Positions 24,426 to 32,533 of a DNA stretch of 64,000 nucleotides are shown piece after piece. The stretch comes from Mycobacterium pinniadriaticum (GTDB lineage Bacteria > Actinomycetota > Actinomycetes > Mycobacteriales > Mycobacteriaceae). How positions within the stretch are numbered: position 1 is the first letter of the stretch; the number at the start of each line of letters is the position of its first letter. The stretch spans positions 186,001 through 250,000 of the forward strand of contig NZ_JAPJDO010000005.1 of NCBI RefSeq assembly GCF_026242045.1. The letters run 5' to 3'. The position numbers and the translations under genes were made by a program. The notes beneath the pieces are model-generated. The model was not told the origin of the DNA. It searched no databases and was given only the letters and a program-made list of their open reading frames with translations.

Positions 24426-25154
24426 TCACAGGCCGTGCAGGCCGACCCCGATCAGGATGAGGCCGACCACCGCCACGAACGCACCGGCGTGCCTGCGGGT
24501 GCGGGTGCGGATCCACTCGTTGAAGCGCTGCACCCAGACGCGGGTCTTGCCCGGAGCCACCAGGAAGCTCAGCAGGGGGAGCACCGCCGCCCAACTGGCC
24601 AGCAGCAGGAAGGTGACAAGGGCAACGGCCTGCTCGATCGGCGCGACCTTCGACGCGATGATCAGCGCCAGCAGCGCCATGTAGTCGACGCTGGGCATCG
24701 CCAGGGCGGCTCCGATCGAGCCGGAGAACCAGGAGGATTCACCCCGCGCGAATTCGCGCACCCGGGTGGTCAGCCGCTTGAACCTGCTCGGCGGCCCGGC
24801 GGCCTGCACGACAACCGCGCCGTCACCGGCGCCGCCGGCGGGCACCTCGGCCATCTCGCGCCGGGAGAACTTGCCCAGCGGGATGTTGGAGGCCAATACC
24901 GCTCCCAGCAGCAGGGCCACGACGCCGATGCCGATCTGGATCAGTGCGGGATCGGCGCTGGCCTTGCCCAGGAAGCTGTGATGGAAGATGAACAGGACGG
25001 CAAATCCCACACTGAGGCTGACGGTCAAGCCGGTGCAGAGGAACACGAACAAGTGCCGGATGGGACGCGGGCGAGTCAGCAGCAGGGCGATCAGTCCGAC
25101 GCGGGCGGGCTCTATGCTCACCGCGAGGCCGAGAAGCACCACGGTTGTCCACAC
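24426..25154 (-). CDS. Gap-like small integral membrane protein
   Basis: 242 aa with six predicted membrane helices, for example VVLLGLAVSIEPARVGLIALLL at the start and AFVAVVGLILIGVGLHGL at the end. A loop of about 45 residues lies between helices 3 and 4. The signature 'SiEPaRvgli.lLLtRPRPirhL.vF' is that of mycobacterial Gap proteins (GPL-addressing protein family), required for glycopeptidolipid transport to the surface and also found in lipooligosaccharide loci. Convergent to the acyltransferases (7 bp apart) and downstream of the glycosyltransferase on the same strand. It is the only transport candidate seen in this locus. Starts at GTG 25154. Confidence 0.85.
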   Translation of the reverse strand: MWTTVVLLGLAVSIEPARVGLIALLLTRPRPIRHLFVFLCTGLTVSLSVGFAVLFIFHHSFLGKASADPALIQIGIGVVALLLGAVLASNIPLGKFSRREMAEVPAGGAGDGAVVVQAAGPPSRFKRLTTRVREFARGESSWFSGSIGAALAMPSVDYMALLALIIASKVAPIEQAVALVTFLLLASWAAVLPLLSFLVAPGKTRVWVQRFNEWIRTRTRRHAGAFVAVVGLILIGVGLHGL

Positions 25155-25199
25155 GAGCCGCCAGCTTACCTTGCCGGGCTGTCGCAGGTGGTGTGGACG

Positions 25200-26480
25200 T
25201 CACCCGGTGCGGCGGTTGCGGGCGGTCTCTTCGAGTAGGTCGGCGGCCGTCGCGACGCTGGTGGCCACCGGGCTCATCCGAGCCGCGAGCAAACGCGCTC
25301 GCTCTGCCATTTCCGGAGCCAGCACGGCTCGCAGGTCGTCCAGCAGCGAATCCGCGGTGGAGGCCGAGAATCGTCGGGACCTGCCGACACCCAGCCGATC
25401 GACCTGTTTGCCCCACAGCGGCTGCTCGGCCGCCACCCACAGCACCAGGGTGGGCACTCCGGCGCGCAGCCCGGCCGCGGTCGTGCCCGCCCCGCCGTGG
25501 TGCACGACGGCCCGGCAGGAACCGAACACGGCGGCATGGTTCACCGACGCCACGAGCTTGACGTGGCCAGCGGTCGCGGTGTCGTCGAACTCGGAGAACC
25601 CGGCGCAGATCAGGGCACGCTCGCCGAGTTCGTCGCACACGTCGGTGATCATGCGCACCGCGTCACCGGGGGAGTCCAGCGGCATACTGCCGAAGCCGAA
25701 GTAGATGGGCGGCGAGCCCGCCGCGATCCATGACGACACCTCACCGTCGACCTCGGTGGGCAGCTGCAGCGTGAGGGACCCGACGAGTGGCCGCCGGTCA
25801 CCCCATTCGTCGGCCAGCCCGGGGAAGAACACCTTGTCGTAGGCCTGGATCTCCAGCGCGCCGGCGGCCACGATCCGGGCTACCGGCCGGGTGGTGGCCG
25901 CCGGTAGGCCCAGCGCGCGCCGCTGCTCGGTCTCGGCGGGTTTCAACAGCCGCCAGTGCAGCCATTCACCCACCGCATACGCGGCCTTGACCGCCGCTGC
26001 CGGCAGTCGCAGTGGCAGAACCGCAGTGTTGGCCCGGACCGGGAAGTAGTGCACCTCGGCCAGTGGGAGGCCGCGCAGCTCGGCGACATTGGCCGCGATC
26101 TCCTGATAGGCCGTCCCGGTGACGATCAGGTCGGCACCGTCGGTCAGGGTCACCAGCGTGTCGCTCATCTCGGCCCAGCCCCGGGTGGCCGCCGCCCTGG
26201 CCTTGCGCAGGGCGATCAGCGGGTTGCCCAGCCGCACCCAGTCCCCGGGGCTCGCGGCGGTCAGGGCATCCGGTCGTTCGAAGACGTCGCCCTGCAATTG
26301 TTTCTGCGAGTCGGGACCATAACCGACGGTGGCCGGCAGGCCCGCGGATTCGACGAACCCGACCAAGTTGGGGGGCACGGCCATCCGCACATCGTGGCCC
26401 CGCCGTTGCAGTTCGAGGGCGACCGCTGCACAGGGTTCGACATCACCACGCGTGCCGTGGATGCTCACTGCGAACTTCAT
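25200..26480 (-). CDS. GT1/UGT-fold glycosyltransferase
   Basis: 426 aa GT-B enzyme. N-terminal acceptor motif KFAVSIHGTRGDVEPC, typical of mycobacterial Gtf/rhamnosyltransferase proteins of GPL, phenolic glycolipid and LOS pathways. The C-terminal nucleotide-sugar binding motif VVHHGGAGTTAAGLRAGVP follows near residue 325, then LVLWVAAEQPLWGKQV. A GATAAT -10-like box (26489-26494, complementary strand) lies 8 nt before ATG 26480, which fixes the start; a GTG at 26486 would add two residues. Expected to add a sugar (rhamnose or glucose type) to the acylated core. Donor and acceptor are not deducible. Confidence 0.9.
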   Translation of the reverse strand: MKFAVSIHGTRGDVEPCAAVALELQRRGHDVRMAVPPNLVGFVESAGLPATVGYGPDSQKQLQGDVFERPDALTAASPGDWVRLGNPLIALRKARAAATRGWAEMSDTLVTLTDGADLIVTGTAYQEIAANVAELRGLPLAEVHYFPVRANTAVLPLRLPAAAVKAAYAVGEWLHWRLLKPAETEQRRALGLPAATTRPVARIVAAGALEIQAYDKVFFPGLADEWGDRRPLVGSLTLQLPTEVDGEVSSWIAAGSPPIYFGFGSMPLDSPGDAVRMITDVCDELGERALICAGFSEFDDTATAGHVKLVASVNHAAVFGSCRAVVHHGGAGTTAAGLRAGVPTLVLWVAAEQPLWGKQVDRLGVGRSRRFSASTADSLLDDLRAVLAPEMAERARLLAARMSPVATSVATAADLLEETARNRRTG

Positions 26481-26519
26481 CGACACCCATTATCGGGATC
26501 GGCCGGTGGCCGCGCGCCG

Positions 26520-27254
26520 TCAGCTCGCCGCCCGGGTGAACCACCTGGTCTTGATGCGCCACGAATGTGCCGACGCCAGTGCGAAACCGGCACCGCAGGT
26601 GCACGCGAAGAACCAGATCAGCGTGCCGCCCTCGAGCTCCTGCAACGGGGGGACGTAGGCGGTGATGATGCGGATGGTGCAGGCGATGACACCGCTGGCC
26701 GAGGCCATTAGGTACACGGTGGCGATGCGCCGCGACCGGGGATCGCGGCGCAGGATGAGCAGCGCCCGTGAACCGTAGCCCAGCAGGTAGATCAGGGTTC
26801 CGCACAGCAGCAGCCAGTAGGCGGACAGCCAGAAGTCGGTGGGCACGGTGAAGAAGTCGCTGCGGTAGATCGTCGCGCCGTTGCCCATCGAGAACGCGAC
26901 CAGGAGCAGCGGGATGCACAAGGTCGCGGGACGTTCGACGTACTGCTTGAACGCGGTTTGCATGGCGTTGTCGTCCTGCAGCCGGCCCAGGGCGTTGTAG
27001 ACGATCGCCGAGGCCGCCACCACATAACAGTCGTGGCCGATGTAGTCCTCGAGATTCCAGATTCCGGTCAATGAGTGCAGCCACCGCCCGAGGGTTTCCG
27101 ACGCCAGCGGCGACATCAGGAGCACCGCCGCGGCTTGCAGGGCAATGTTCAATGTGGCGGCGATTTCCCATCGACAACCCCACGTGACTCGCCGAATCCA
27201 CAGGCTCCAGGCCATGCATACCAGCGTGACCGTGATTAGTGCACCGAGCCCCAT
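26520..27254 (-). CDS. Seven-helix membrane protein of unknown function
   Basis: 244 aa with seven predicted membrane segments spread over nearly the whole protein (ALITVTLVCMAWSLWI; LNIALQAAAVLLMSPL; CYVVAASAIVYNAL; LCIPLLLVAFSM; WLSAYWLLLCGTLIYLLGY; VYLMASASGVIACTIRII; LIWFFACTCGAGFALASA). The N-terminus faces outward by a simple positive-inside reading. A cytosolic loop after helix 5 is strongly basic (LRRDPRSRRIA). No catalytic motif is recognised. It lies 40 bp downstream of the small HTH gene on the same strand, so the two form a probable operon. 39 bp separate it from the glycosyltransferase. It could be a sensor or a transporter partner; I cannot name a family. Confidence 0.75.
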   Translation of the reverse strand: MGLGALITVTLVCMAWSLWIRRVTWGCRWEIAATLNIALQAAAVLLMSPLASETLGRWLHSLTGIWNLEDYIGHDCYVVAASAIVYNALGRLQDDNAMQTAFKQYVERPATLCIPLLLVAFSMGNGATIYRSDFFTVPTDFWLSAYWLLLCGTLIYLLGYGSRALLILRRDPRSRRIATVYLMASASGVIACTIRIITAYVPPLQELEGGTLIWFFACTCGAGFALASAHSWRIKTRWFTRAAS

Positions 27255-27294
27255 GCCTTCGTCGCCTTACGCCCCCGAATAACTTCAGCAAATA

Positions 27295-27651
27295 CTACAG
27301 CGGAGGTGCGTCGAGTCGAGGCCTTAATTCTGATAGTTTCGCCGGAATTTGTGTCGCAGTTACAGAATTAATTGTCGTCACCGTAAATGGGGCCGATTCG
27401 ACATATTGCTGGAGCTCGTGGCGGCTCATGAGTCCGAACCGCACCTGCAGGTCTGGGTAGCTCAACCCGAATCGCGTTGCTACCAAGCGCAACTCTTCGG
27501 CGTTGGGGTAGTCGCGCTCCTTCACTCGCCGGTAATAAGTGCTGCTTGAGGTCCTAAGTGCATCGTAGATGTCCTTGGCGTCGATATCTCCATCGAGGAG
27601 GTAGTCGAGAAGAGCTTTTAGCTGGCGTCCGTTTTCATCGGTCCGTGGCAC
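27295..27651 (-). CDS. Small helix-turn-helix regulator
   Basis: 118 aa. The N-terminal half reads as a four- to five-helix DNA-binding domain (LKALLDYLLDGDIDAKDIY, then ALRTSSSTYYRRVKE as the likely recognition region, then NAEELRLVATRFGLSYPDL), like XRE-type repressors. The C-terminal 40 residues are a low-complexity tail (TVTTINSVTATQIPAKLSE). Starts at GTG 27651, with TATTCT 5 nt upstream as a possible -10 (leaderless). Its 3' half is less GC-rich than neighbouring genes, consistent with transfer or weak codon selection. Divergent from the condensation-like gene across a 136-bp AT-rich gap. A repressor of one or both neighbours is plausible. Confidence 0.75.
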   Translation of the reverse strand: MPRTDENGRQLKALLDYLLDGDIDAKDIYDALRTSSSTYYRRVKERDYPNAEELRLVATRFGLSYPDLQVRFGLMSRHELQQYVESAPFTVTTINSVTATQIPAKLSELRPRLDAPPL

Positions 27652-27774
27652 GCCTCAGAATAACCCGGAACTCCCGGTAGTGGGTATCCAGAACTGTATT
27701 CAGGACAATTTTGAATTTATTGACATCGACGTCACGATTGCGGGATCGCTCTCCCATTCATGGGACATGGCCGC

Positions 27775-27780
27775 TACATT
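27775..27780 (+). promoter_or_regulatory. -10 box TACATT before the condensation-like gene
   Basis: TACATT fits TANNNT and ends 7 nt before ATG 27788, predicting a leaderless transcript. A TTGACA-like element sits further upstream (about 27719) but is too far away for a standard spacer. The flanking 27652-27774 gap also serves the divergent HTH gene. Confidence 0.5.
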
Positions 27781-27787
27781 GGGGGGC

Positions 27788-28393
27788 ATGGTTGCTCCTG
27801 TGACCTACCCGTCTAGCAATGTGCGGGTAGTTGACGATGAGATTCCCGGCCGGCCAGGACCGCAAGATTTGGTCCGACTGTCGGCACCGCTGTCCCCCGA
27901 ATTGACCGCTGAACTCGACGGAGCCACTGAGGCCACCGGACTCGGTGTCGAGGACGTGCTCTTGGCCGCATTGGGCCGGGCGATCGCCCGGACCATCGGC
28001 GTCGGTTTCGTGACGGTGAGCGGTTTGACCACGGTGCAGCCGGTTCGGCTGTGCTGTGCCGATGAACGAGGTCTGGACGCCGACGCGCTGTTGGCCGATG
28101 TCCGCGCGGCGCTGACCCCCGCCCGCCAGCTAGGCACTTCGGCCGCGGACGTGATGTTCTCGTTCCTGGGTCTGCCCCCCGATCCGTCGCTCGGACCGCT
28201 GCAGCTCGCTGACGGGCCAGCCCTCGGTGTCCTCGCGTACCGAACTAACGGGGTGCTGTGGATGGATTGGTGGTTCGACGACCGCCGGCTGGATCGCTGC
28301 ACGGTCGAGGAACTGACCGCCCAGTTCCGGCTCGGCCTCATCGGTCTGACCTCCGAGGCCAGCTCGGTCGCAGGCACGGCTAGAATCTTCTGA
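27788..28393 (+). CDS. Half-length condensation-domain-like protein
   Basis: 201 aa. Resembles only the C-terminal half of an NRPS-type condensation domain: LSPELTAELDGATEATG, then GVEDVLLAALGRAIART, then DALLADVRAALTPARQLG, and finally WWFDDRRLDRCTVEELTAQF. The N-terminal half with the catalytic HHxxxDG is absent, and no frame upstream supplies it, so this is not an ordinary acyltransferase. It may be a degenerate remnant or a non-catalytic partner. Start ATG 27788 is set by the -10 box 7 nt upstream. The stop codon lies directly at the 5' edge of the ileS T-box leader, so its transcript may run into ileS. Confidence 0.65.
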   Translation: MVAPVTYPSSNVRVVDDEIPGRPGPQDLVRLSAPLSPELTAELDGATEATGLGVEDVLLAALGRAIARTIGVGFVTVSGLTTVQPVRLCCADERGLDADALLADVRAALTPARQLGTSAADVMFSFLGLPPDPSLGPLQLADGPALGVLAYRTNGVLWMDWWFDDRRLDRCTVEELTAQFRLGLIGLTSEASSVAGTARIF

Positions 28394-28606
28394 TCGGCAT
28401 CGATCCGGCCATCACCGGGGAGCCTTCGGAAGAACGGCCACGCGCGTTGCGTGAACCGGCCGAGTAGAACCGAACGGGTCGGCCCGTCACAGCCTGTACA
28501 GAGCGACGCACCCCCGGGTGCGTAAGCGGGGTGGTACCGCGGTGCTCGCGCATTCCGCGCGTCGTCGTCCCCGTGCCCAGGCAGCTGGCACAGGAGACGA
28601 ACGCAC
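28394..28606 (+). promoter_or_regulatory. T-box riboswitch (translational) of ileS
   Basis: Leader RNA that binds tRNA-Ile and exposes the ribosome-binding site when the tRNA is uncharged. The diagnostic T-box sequence TGGTACCGCGG is at 28532-28542. A compact stem I with a likely specifier codon ATC at 28411-28413 (in GGCCATCACCGGGG) is followed by GAGCCTTCGGAAGAACGGCC, as in the ultrashort stem I type described for actinobacterial ileS. The Shine-Dalgarno (CAGGAG, about 28591-28596) lies just past the antisequestrator, with no terminator-like U-run, supporting translational rather than transcriptional control. The boundaries are approximate. Confidence 0.9.
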
Positions 28607-31600
28607 GTGACCGAGAATGGCTACCCGAAGCCGGCCGGTGGCTCACCGAACTTTCCCGCCCTCGAACGCGAGGTGCTCGACTATTGGGCGGCCGACGACA
28701 CCTTCCGAGCCAGTATCGCCCGTCGTGACGGCGCGCAGGAGTACGTCTTCTACGACGGTCCGCCGTTCGCCAATGGGCTGCCGCACTACGGTCACCTGTT
28801 GACCGGGTACGTCAAGGACATCGTGCCGCGGTACCGCACGATGCGCGGCTACAAGGTGGAGCGTCGCTTCGGCTGGGACACTCACGGCCTGCCCGCCGAG
28901 CTCGAGGTGCAGCGTCAGCTCGGCATCACCGACAAGGCCCAGATCGAAGAGATGGGTATCGAGAAGTTCAACGACGCCTGCCGCGCGTCGGTGCTCAAGT
29001 ACACCGGCGAATGGCGTGACTACGTGACCCGTCAGGCGCGCTGGGTCGACTTCGACAACGACTACAAGACGCTCGACCTGTCGTTCATGGAGTCGGTCAT
29101 CTGGGCATTCAAACAGCTGTGGGACAAGGGTCTGGCCTATGAAGGCGTCCGGGTGCTGCCGTACTGCTGGAACGACGAGACCCCGCTGTCCAGCCATGAG
29201 CTGCGGATGGACGACGACGTCTACCAGAGCCGGCAGGACCCGGCCATCACCGTCGGGTTCGGGGTTCACGAGCCCGGGTCGGATCTGGATGGCGCCTATC
29301 TGCTGATCTGGACCACCACGCCCTGGACGCTGCCGTCCAATCAGGCCGTGGCGGTGAACCCCGCGGTCACCTACGTCGTGGTGCGGGTCGATGGCCGGCG
29401 TCTGGTCCTGGCGCAGGCCCGGCTGGCCGCGTACGGCCGCGAGCTGGGGGAGGACCCGGAGGTCGTGGCCACTCTGTCCGGGGAACAGTTGATCGGACTG
29501 CACTACCTGCCGCCGTTCCCGTATTTCCTGGACTCGCCCAACGCTTTCCAGGTCCTTCGCGGCGACTTCGTCACCACCGAGGACGGCACCGGGATCGTAC
29601 ATATGGCGCCGGCCTACGGCGAGGACGACAAGGCCACCACCGACACCGTCGGTATCGTGCCCGTCACTCCGGTGGACTCCAAGGGCCGTTTCGATGTGAC
29701 GGTGCCGGACTATCACGGCCAACATGTGTTCGACGCCAACCCGCAGATCATCCGCGACCTGAAGAACGGCACCGGATCCGCGGCCGTCAACGCTGCGGTG
29801 CTCCTCCGCCACGAAACCTACGAGCACTCCTACCCGCACTGCTGGCGCTGCCGCAATCCGTTGATCTACCGCGCGGTGTCGTCCTGGTTTGTCAAGGTCA
29901 CCGAGTTCCGCGACCGGATGGTCGAACTCAACCAACAGATCACCTGGTATCCCGAACACGTCAAGGACGGCCAGTTCGGCAAGTGGCTCTCCGGCGCCAG
30001 GGACTGGTCGATCTCGCGGAACCGATACTGGGGCACCCCTATTCCGGTGTGGGTCTCCGACGACCCGGCCCACCCGCGCATCGATGTCTACGGCAGCCTC
30101 GACGAACTCGAGCGTGACTTCGGGGTGCGGCCGGACAACTTGCACCGGCCCTATATCGACGAGCTGACTCGGCCCAACCCCGATGATCCGTCCGGCAACT
30201 CGACGATGCGCCGTATCGAGGACGTCTTCGACGTGTGGTTCGACTCGGGGTCGATGCCCTACGCCCAGGTGCACTACCCCTTCGAGAACCAGGATTGGTA
30301 CGCGAGTCACTTCCCCGGCGACTTCATCGTCGAATACATCGGTCAGACCCGCGGCTGGTTCTACACACTGCACGTGCTCGCCACCGCGCTGTTCGACAAG
30401 CCGGCGTTCAAAACCTGTGTGTCCCATGGCATCGTTCTCGGCAACGACGGCGCCAAGATGAGCAAATCGCTGCGCAACTATCCCGACGTCAACGAGGTTT
30501 TCGACCGTGACGGCTCGGATGCCATGCGATGGTTCCTGATGGCCTCGCCGATCCTGCGCGGTGGCAACTTGATCGTCACCGAGCAGGGCATCCGCGAAGG
30601 CGTCCGCCAGGTGCTGCTCCCGCTGTGGAATGCCTACAGCTTCCTGGCGCTGTACGCGCCGAAAGTCGGTATGTGGCGCACCGATTCACCCCATGTGCTG
30701 GACCGTTACATCCTGGCCAAGCTCGCCGAGCTACGCGACGGACTGACCGTGGCGATGGATGTCTGCGACATTTCGGGCGCCTGCGAGCAGTTGCGCCAAT
30801 TCACCGAGGCGCTGACGAATTGGTATGTGCGCCGGTCTCGGTCGCGGTTCTGGGAGGAGGACCCCGACGCCATCGACACCCTGCACACCGTGCTCGAGGT
30901 GACCACCCGGCTGGCGGCTCCGTTACTGCCGATGGCCGCCGAGGTGATCTGGCGCGGCCTGACCGGCGAGCGCTCGGTGCATCTGACCGACTGGCCGCAG
31001 GCCGGTATCGTCCCGGCCGATCCTGGCTTGGTCGCGGCCATGGACCAGGTGCGTGAGGTGTGTTCGACCGGCTCGTCGCTGCGCAAGGCCAACAAACTGC
31101 GAGTGCGCCTGCCGCTACCGAAACTGACTGTCGCGGTCGATAGCCCGGCCGCGCTCGCGCCATTCACGGATTTGATCGCCGACGAGCTGAACGTGAAGAC
31201 CGTCGAGCTCACCGACGATATCCCCGCCTACGGCCGCTTCGAGCTCGCGGTCAATGCCCGCGCTGCCGGACCGCGGATCGGCAAGGACGTGCAGGCTGCG
31301 ATCAAAGCCGTCAAGGCCGGGGATTATGCGCTCAACGACGACGGCACGCTGACCGCGGGCCCGGCGGTCCTTCTCCCCGAGGAGTTCACGTCCAAACTGG
31401 TGGCCGTCGAGCCTCGGGAGACGGAGCGGAGCGGAGCTCGACCATCGGTCCAGTGGACCGCGCCGCTGCCGGACGGCGCGGGACTGGTGGTGCTGGACGG
31501 CACCGTCACCCCGGAGTTGGAGGCCGAAGGCTGGGCGCGCGACGTGATCCGGGAGATTCAGGAAGTTCGCCGACAGGGCGGACTCGACATCAGCGACCGT

Positions 31601-31846
31601 ATTGTGCTGACGCTGACCGTTCCTGAGCTGCCGCCGGGATGGAGCGAGCCTCTCGAGAACCTGATTGCCGGCGAGGTGTTGGCGGTGGACTTCGAACTGT
31701 CCGCCGACCCGCGGATGAAGCTACGGTCGGAGGCGCCCTCCGATGCCGATACCCAGGGCGGTGCCATCGCTTGGAGCGATGACGTGCTGACGGGGCGTAT
31801 CGGCCGAGGCTATTTGATTTCGCTCAAGCGGGCTGCCAGGGCCTGA
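28607..31846 (+). CDS. ileS: Isoleucyl-tRNA synthetase
   Basis: 1,079 aa class I aminoacyl-tRNA synthetase of the longer, eukaryote-like (mupirocin-insensitive type) clade. HIGH-type motif HYGH in [14 protein letters not shown]; editing (CP1) domain about 190-400 with [16 protein letters not shown] segment [14 protein letters not shown] motif in [15 protein letters not shown]-terminal anticodon-binding and metal-dependent regions. Starts at GTG 28607, 10 nt after AGGAG in the T-box leader. Around 31411-31440 the gene holds a purine-rich stretch (encoding [11 protein letters not shown]) that looks like a small repeat-derived insertion. Confidence 0.98.
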   Translation: MTENGYPKPAGGSPNFPALEREVLDYWAADDTFRASIARRDGAQEYVFYDGPPFANGLPHYGHLLTGYVKDIVPRYRTMRGYKVERRFGWDTHGLPAELEVQRQLGITDKAQIEEMGIEKFNDACRASVLKYTGEWRDYVTRQARWVDFDNDYKTLDLSFMESVIWAFKQLWDKGLAYEGVRVLPYCWNDETPLSSHELRMDDDVYQSRQDPAITVGFGVHEPGSDLDGAYLLIWTTTPWTLPSNQAVAVNPAVTYVVVRVDGRRLVLAQARLAAYGRELGEDPEVVATLSGEQLIGLHYLPPFPYFLDSPNAFQVLRGDFVTTEDGTGIVHMAPAYGEDDKATTDTVGIVPVTPVDSKGRFDVTVPDYHGQHVFDANPQIIRDLKNGTGSAAVNAAVLLRHETYEHSYPHCWRCRNPLIYRAVSSWFVKVTEFRDRMVELNQQITWYPEHVKDGQFGKWLSGARDWSISRNRYWGTPIPVWVSDDPAHPRIDVYGSLDELERDFGVRPDNLHRPYIDELTRPNPDDPSGNSTMRRIEDVFDVWFDSGSMPYAQVHYPFENQDWYASHFPGDFIVEYIGQTRGWFYTLHVLATALFDKPAFKTCVSHGIVLGNDGAKMSKSLRNYPDVNEVFDRDGSDAMRWFLMASPILRGGNLIVTEQGIREGVRQVLLPLWNAYSFLALYAPKVGMWRTDSPHVLDRYILAKLAELRDGLTVAMDVCDISGACEQLRQFTEALTNWYVRRSRSRFWEEDPDAIDTLHTVLEVTTRLAAPLLPMAAEVIWRGLTGERSVHLTDWPQAGIVPADPGLVAAMDQVREVCSTGSSLRKANKLRVRLPLPKLTVAVDSPAALAPFTDLIADELNVKTVELTDDIPAYGRFELAVNARAAGPRIGKDVQAAIKAVKAGDYALNDDGTLTAGPAVLLPEEFTSKLVAVEPRETERSGARPSVQWTAPLPDGAGLVVLDGTVTPELEAEGWARDVIREIQEVRRQGGLDISDRIVLTLTVPELPPGWSEPLENLIAGEVLAVDFELSADPRMKLRSEAPSDADTQGGAIAWSDDVLTGRIGRGYLISLKRAARA

Positions 31847-31852
31847 TTCCGT

Positions 31853-31920
31853 CCGCCGACTGGCCAGTTATGCACGCAAACAAGGCGGCAATTGGCGTAC
31901 AACAAGTGGCCACTCGGCGG
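31853..31920. terminator. Convergent inverted repeat after ileS
   Basis: Two 14-bp arms (CCGCCGACTGGCCA at 31853-31866 and TGGCCACTCGGCGG at 31907-31920) match as an inverted repeat at 13 of 14 positions, with a 40-nt spacer. It fills the 76-bp gap between the convergent ileS and the following minus-strand gene. A bidirectional terminator is likely, without a U-tract, as is common in mycobacteria. It could equally be a repeat element. Confidence 0.45.
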
Positions 31921-31922
31921 GC

Positions 31923-32452
31923 TCACCAAGGCGTAGAAATCGTGATGGGCGGGAACTGACGGACGAACTCTGCGATCCACGCGGGTACAACGAGTACGGC
32001 CGGCAGGACATAGAACGTCAGGATGATCACACCGAAGTATCCGGCGAGCAGTGCGGCCGGCAGGAGGACTGCGCCGAGCGGTGTACGGAAGAACGCGGCC
32101 AGGTCCAACCCAAACGGCGGGCGGGGGCTGCTGCCGCGACGTTCGCTGCCGCCAATGGCCGAAGCAGGCCGGCGGTCCTCCGCCGGGTGTCTCTTACACC
32201 GGATGCGGCCACCAGCAGTGTCGTCGAGGACGTCGGCGCGTCGACGTTGCGCGCTGGCGTAGGTTTCGTCGCGGTGAGCGCGTTCGTGTGGTGCGACGCC
32301 CTCGCGGATCTGGCTGTGCCGGAGGACGGGCCGTGCGACGACGCCGACGACGAATCGGCCGACGCCGTCGGCATGACCCCCCACATCGCCGCACCGACCC
32401 CCAGTGTGACCGCCAACCCACCCACATAGCCGACGACATGGTCACCGTTCAT
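31923..32452 (-). pseudogene. Frameshifted small secreted/membrane protein
   Basis: Read on the complementary strand from ATG 32452, the first frame encodes a typical mycobacterial export signal (MNGDHVVGYVGGLAVTLGVG, then AMWGVMPTASADSSSASS) followed by a Ser/Thr/Ala-rich stretch. Near 32110-32130, in a run of C/G (GCAGCCCCCGCCCGCCG), the sensible reading shifts by one base. The continuing frame gives FGLDLAAFFRTPLGAVLL and a hydrophobic segment AGYFGVIILTFYVLPAVLVV, ending ITISTPW at 31923. Span 530 bp, not a multiple of three. Either a real frameshift mutation or a sequencing error in the C-run; neither half is a complete protein. Function unknown. Confidence 0.6.
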
Positions 32453-32486
32453 ACCGCCGATCGTGCGCCGCGCCCGGTCGGCGGGA

Positions 32487-32506
32487 TGCAGTAGGCAGGT
32501 ACTGCA
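32487..32506. promoter_or_regulatory. Inverted repeat TGCAGTA-N6-TACTGCA before dinX
   Basis: Perfect 7-bp arms with a 6-nt centre, ending 15 nt before the dinX -10 box. Shape and position suggest an operator. It does not match the mycobacterial LexA box (TCGAAC-N4-GTTCGA), so it does not indicate classical SOS control. Confidence 0.4.
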
Positions 32507-32521
32507 TTCCAGGTCTGCCCC

Positions 32522-32527
32522 TAGCAT
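32522..32527 (+). promoter_or_regulatory. -10 box TAGCAT before dinX
   Basis: TAGCAT (TANNNT) ends 6 nt before GTG 32534, consistent with a leaderless mRNA. Confidence 0.5.
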
Positions 32528-32533
32528 CGAGGC

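Noticed and set aside
28643..30427. 594-codon minus-strand frame inside ileS
   Set aside because: Shadow of ileS in the opposite strand.
32487..32533. LexA/SOS box upstream of dinX
   Set aside because: The palindrome TGCAGTA-N6-TACTGCA does not match TCGAAC-N4-GTTCGA.
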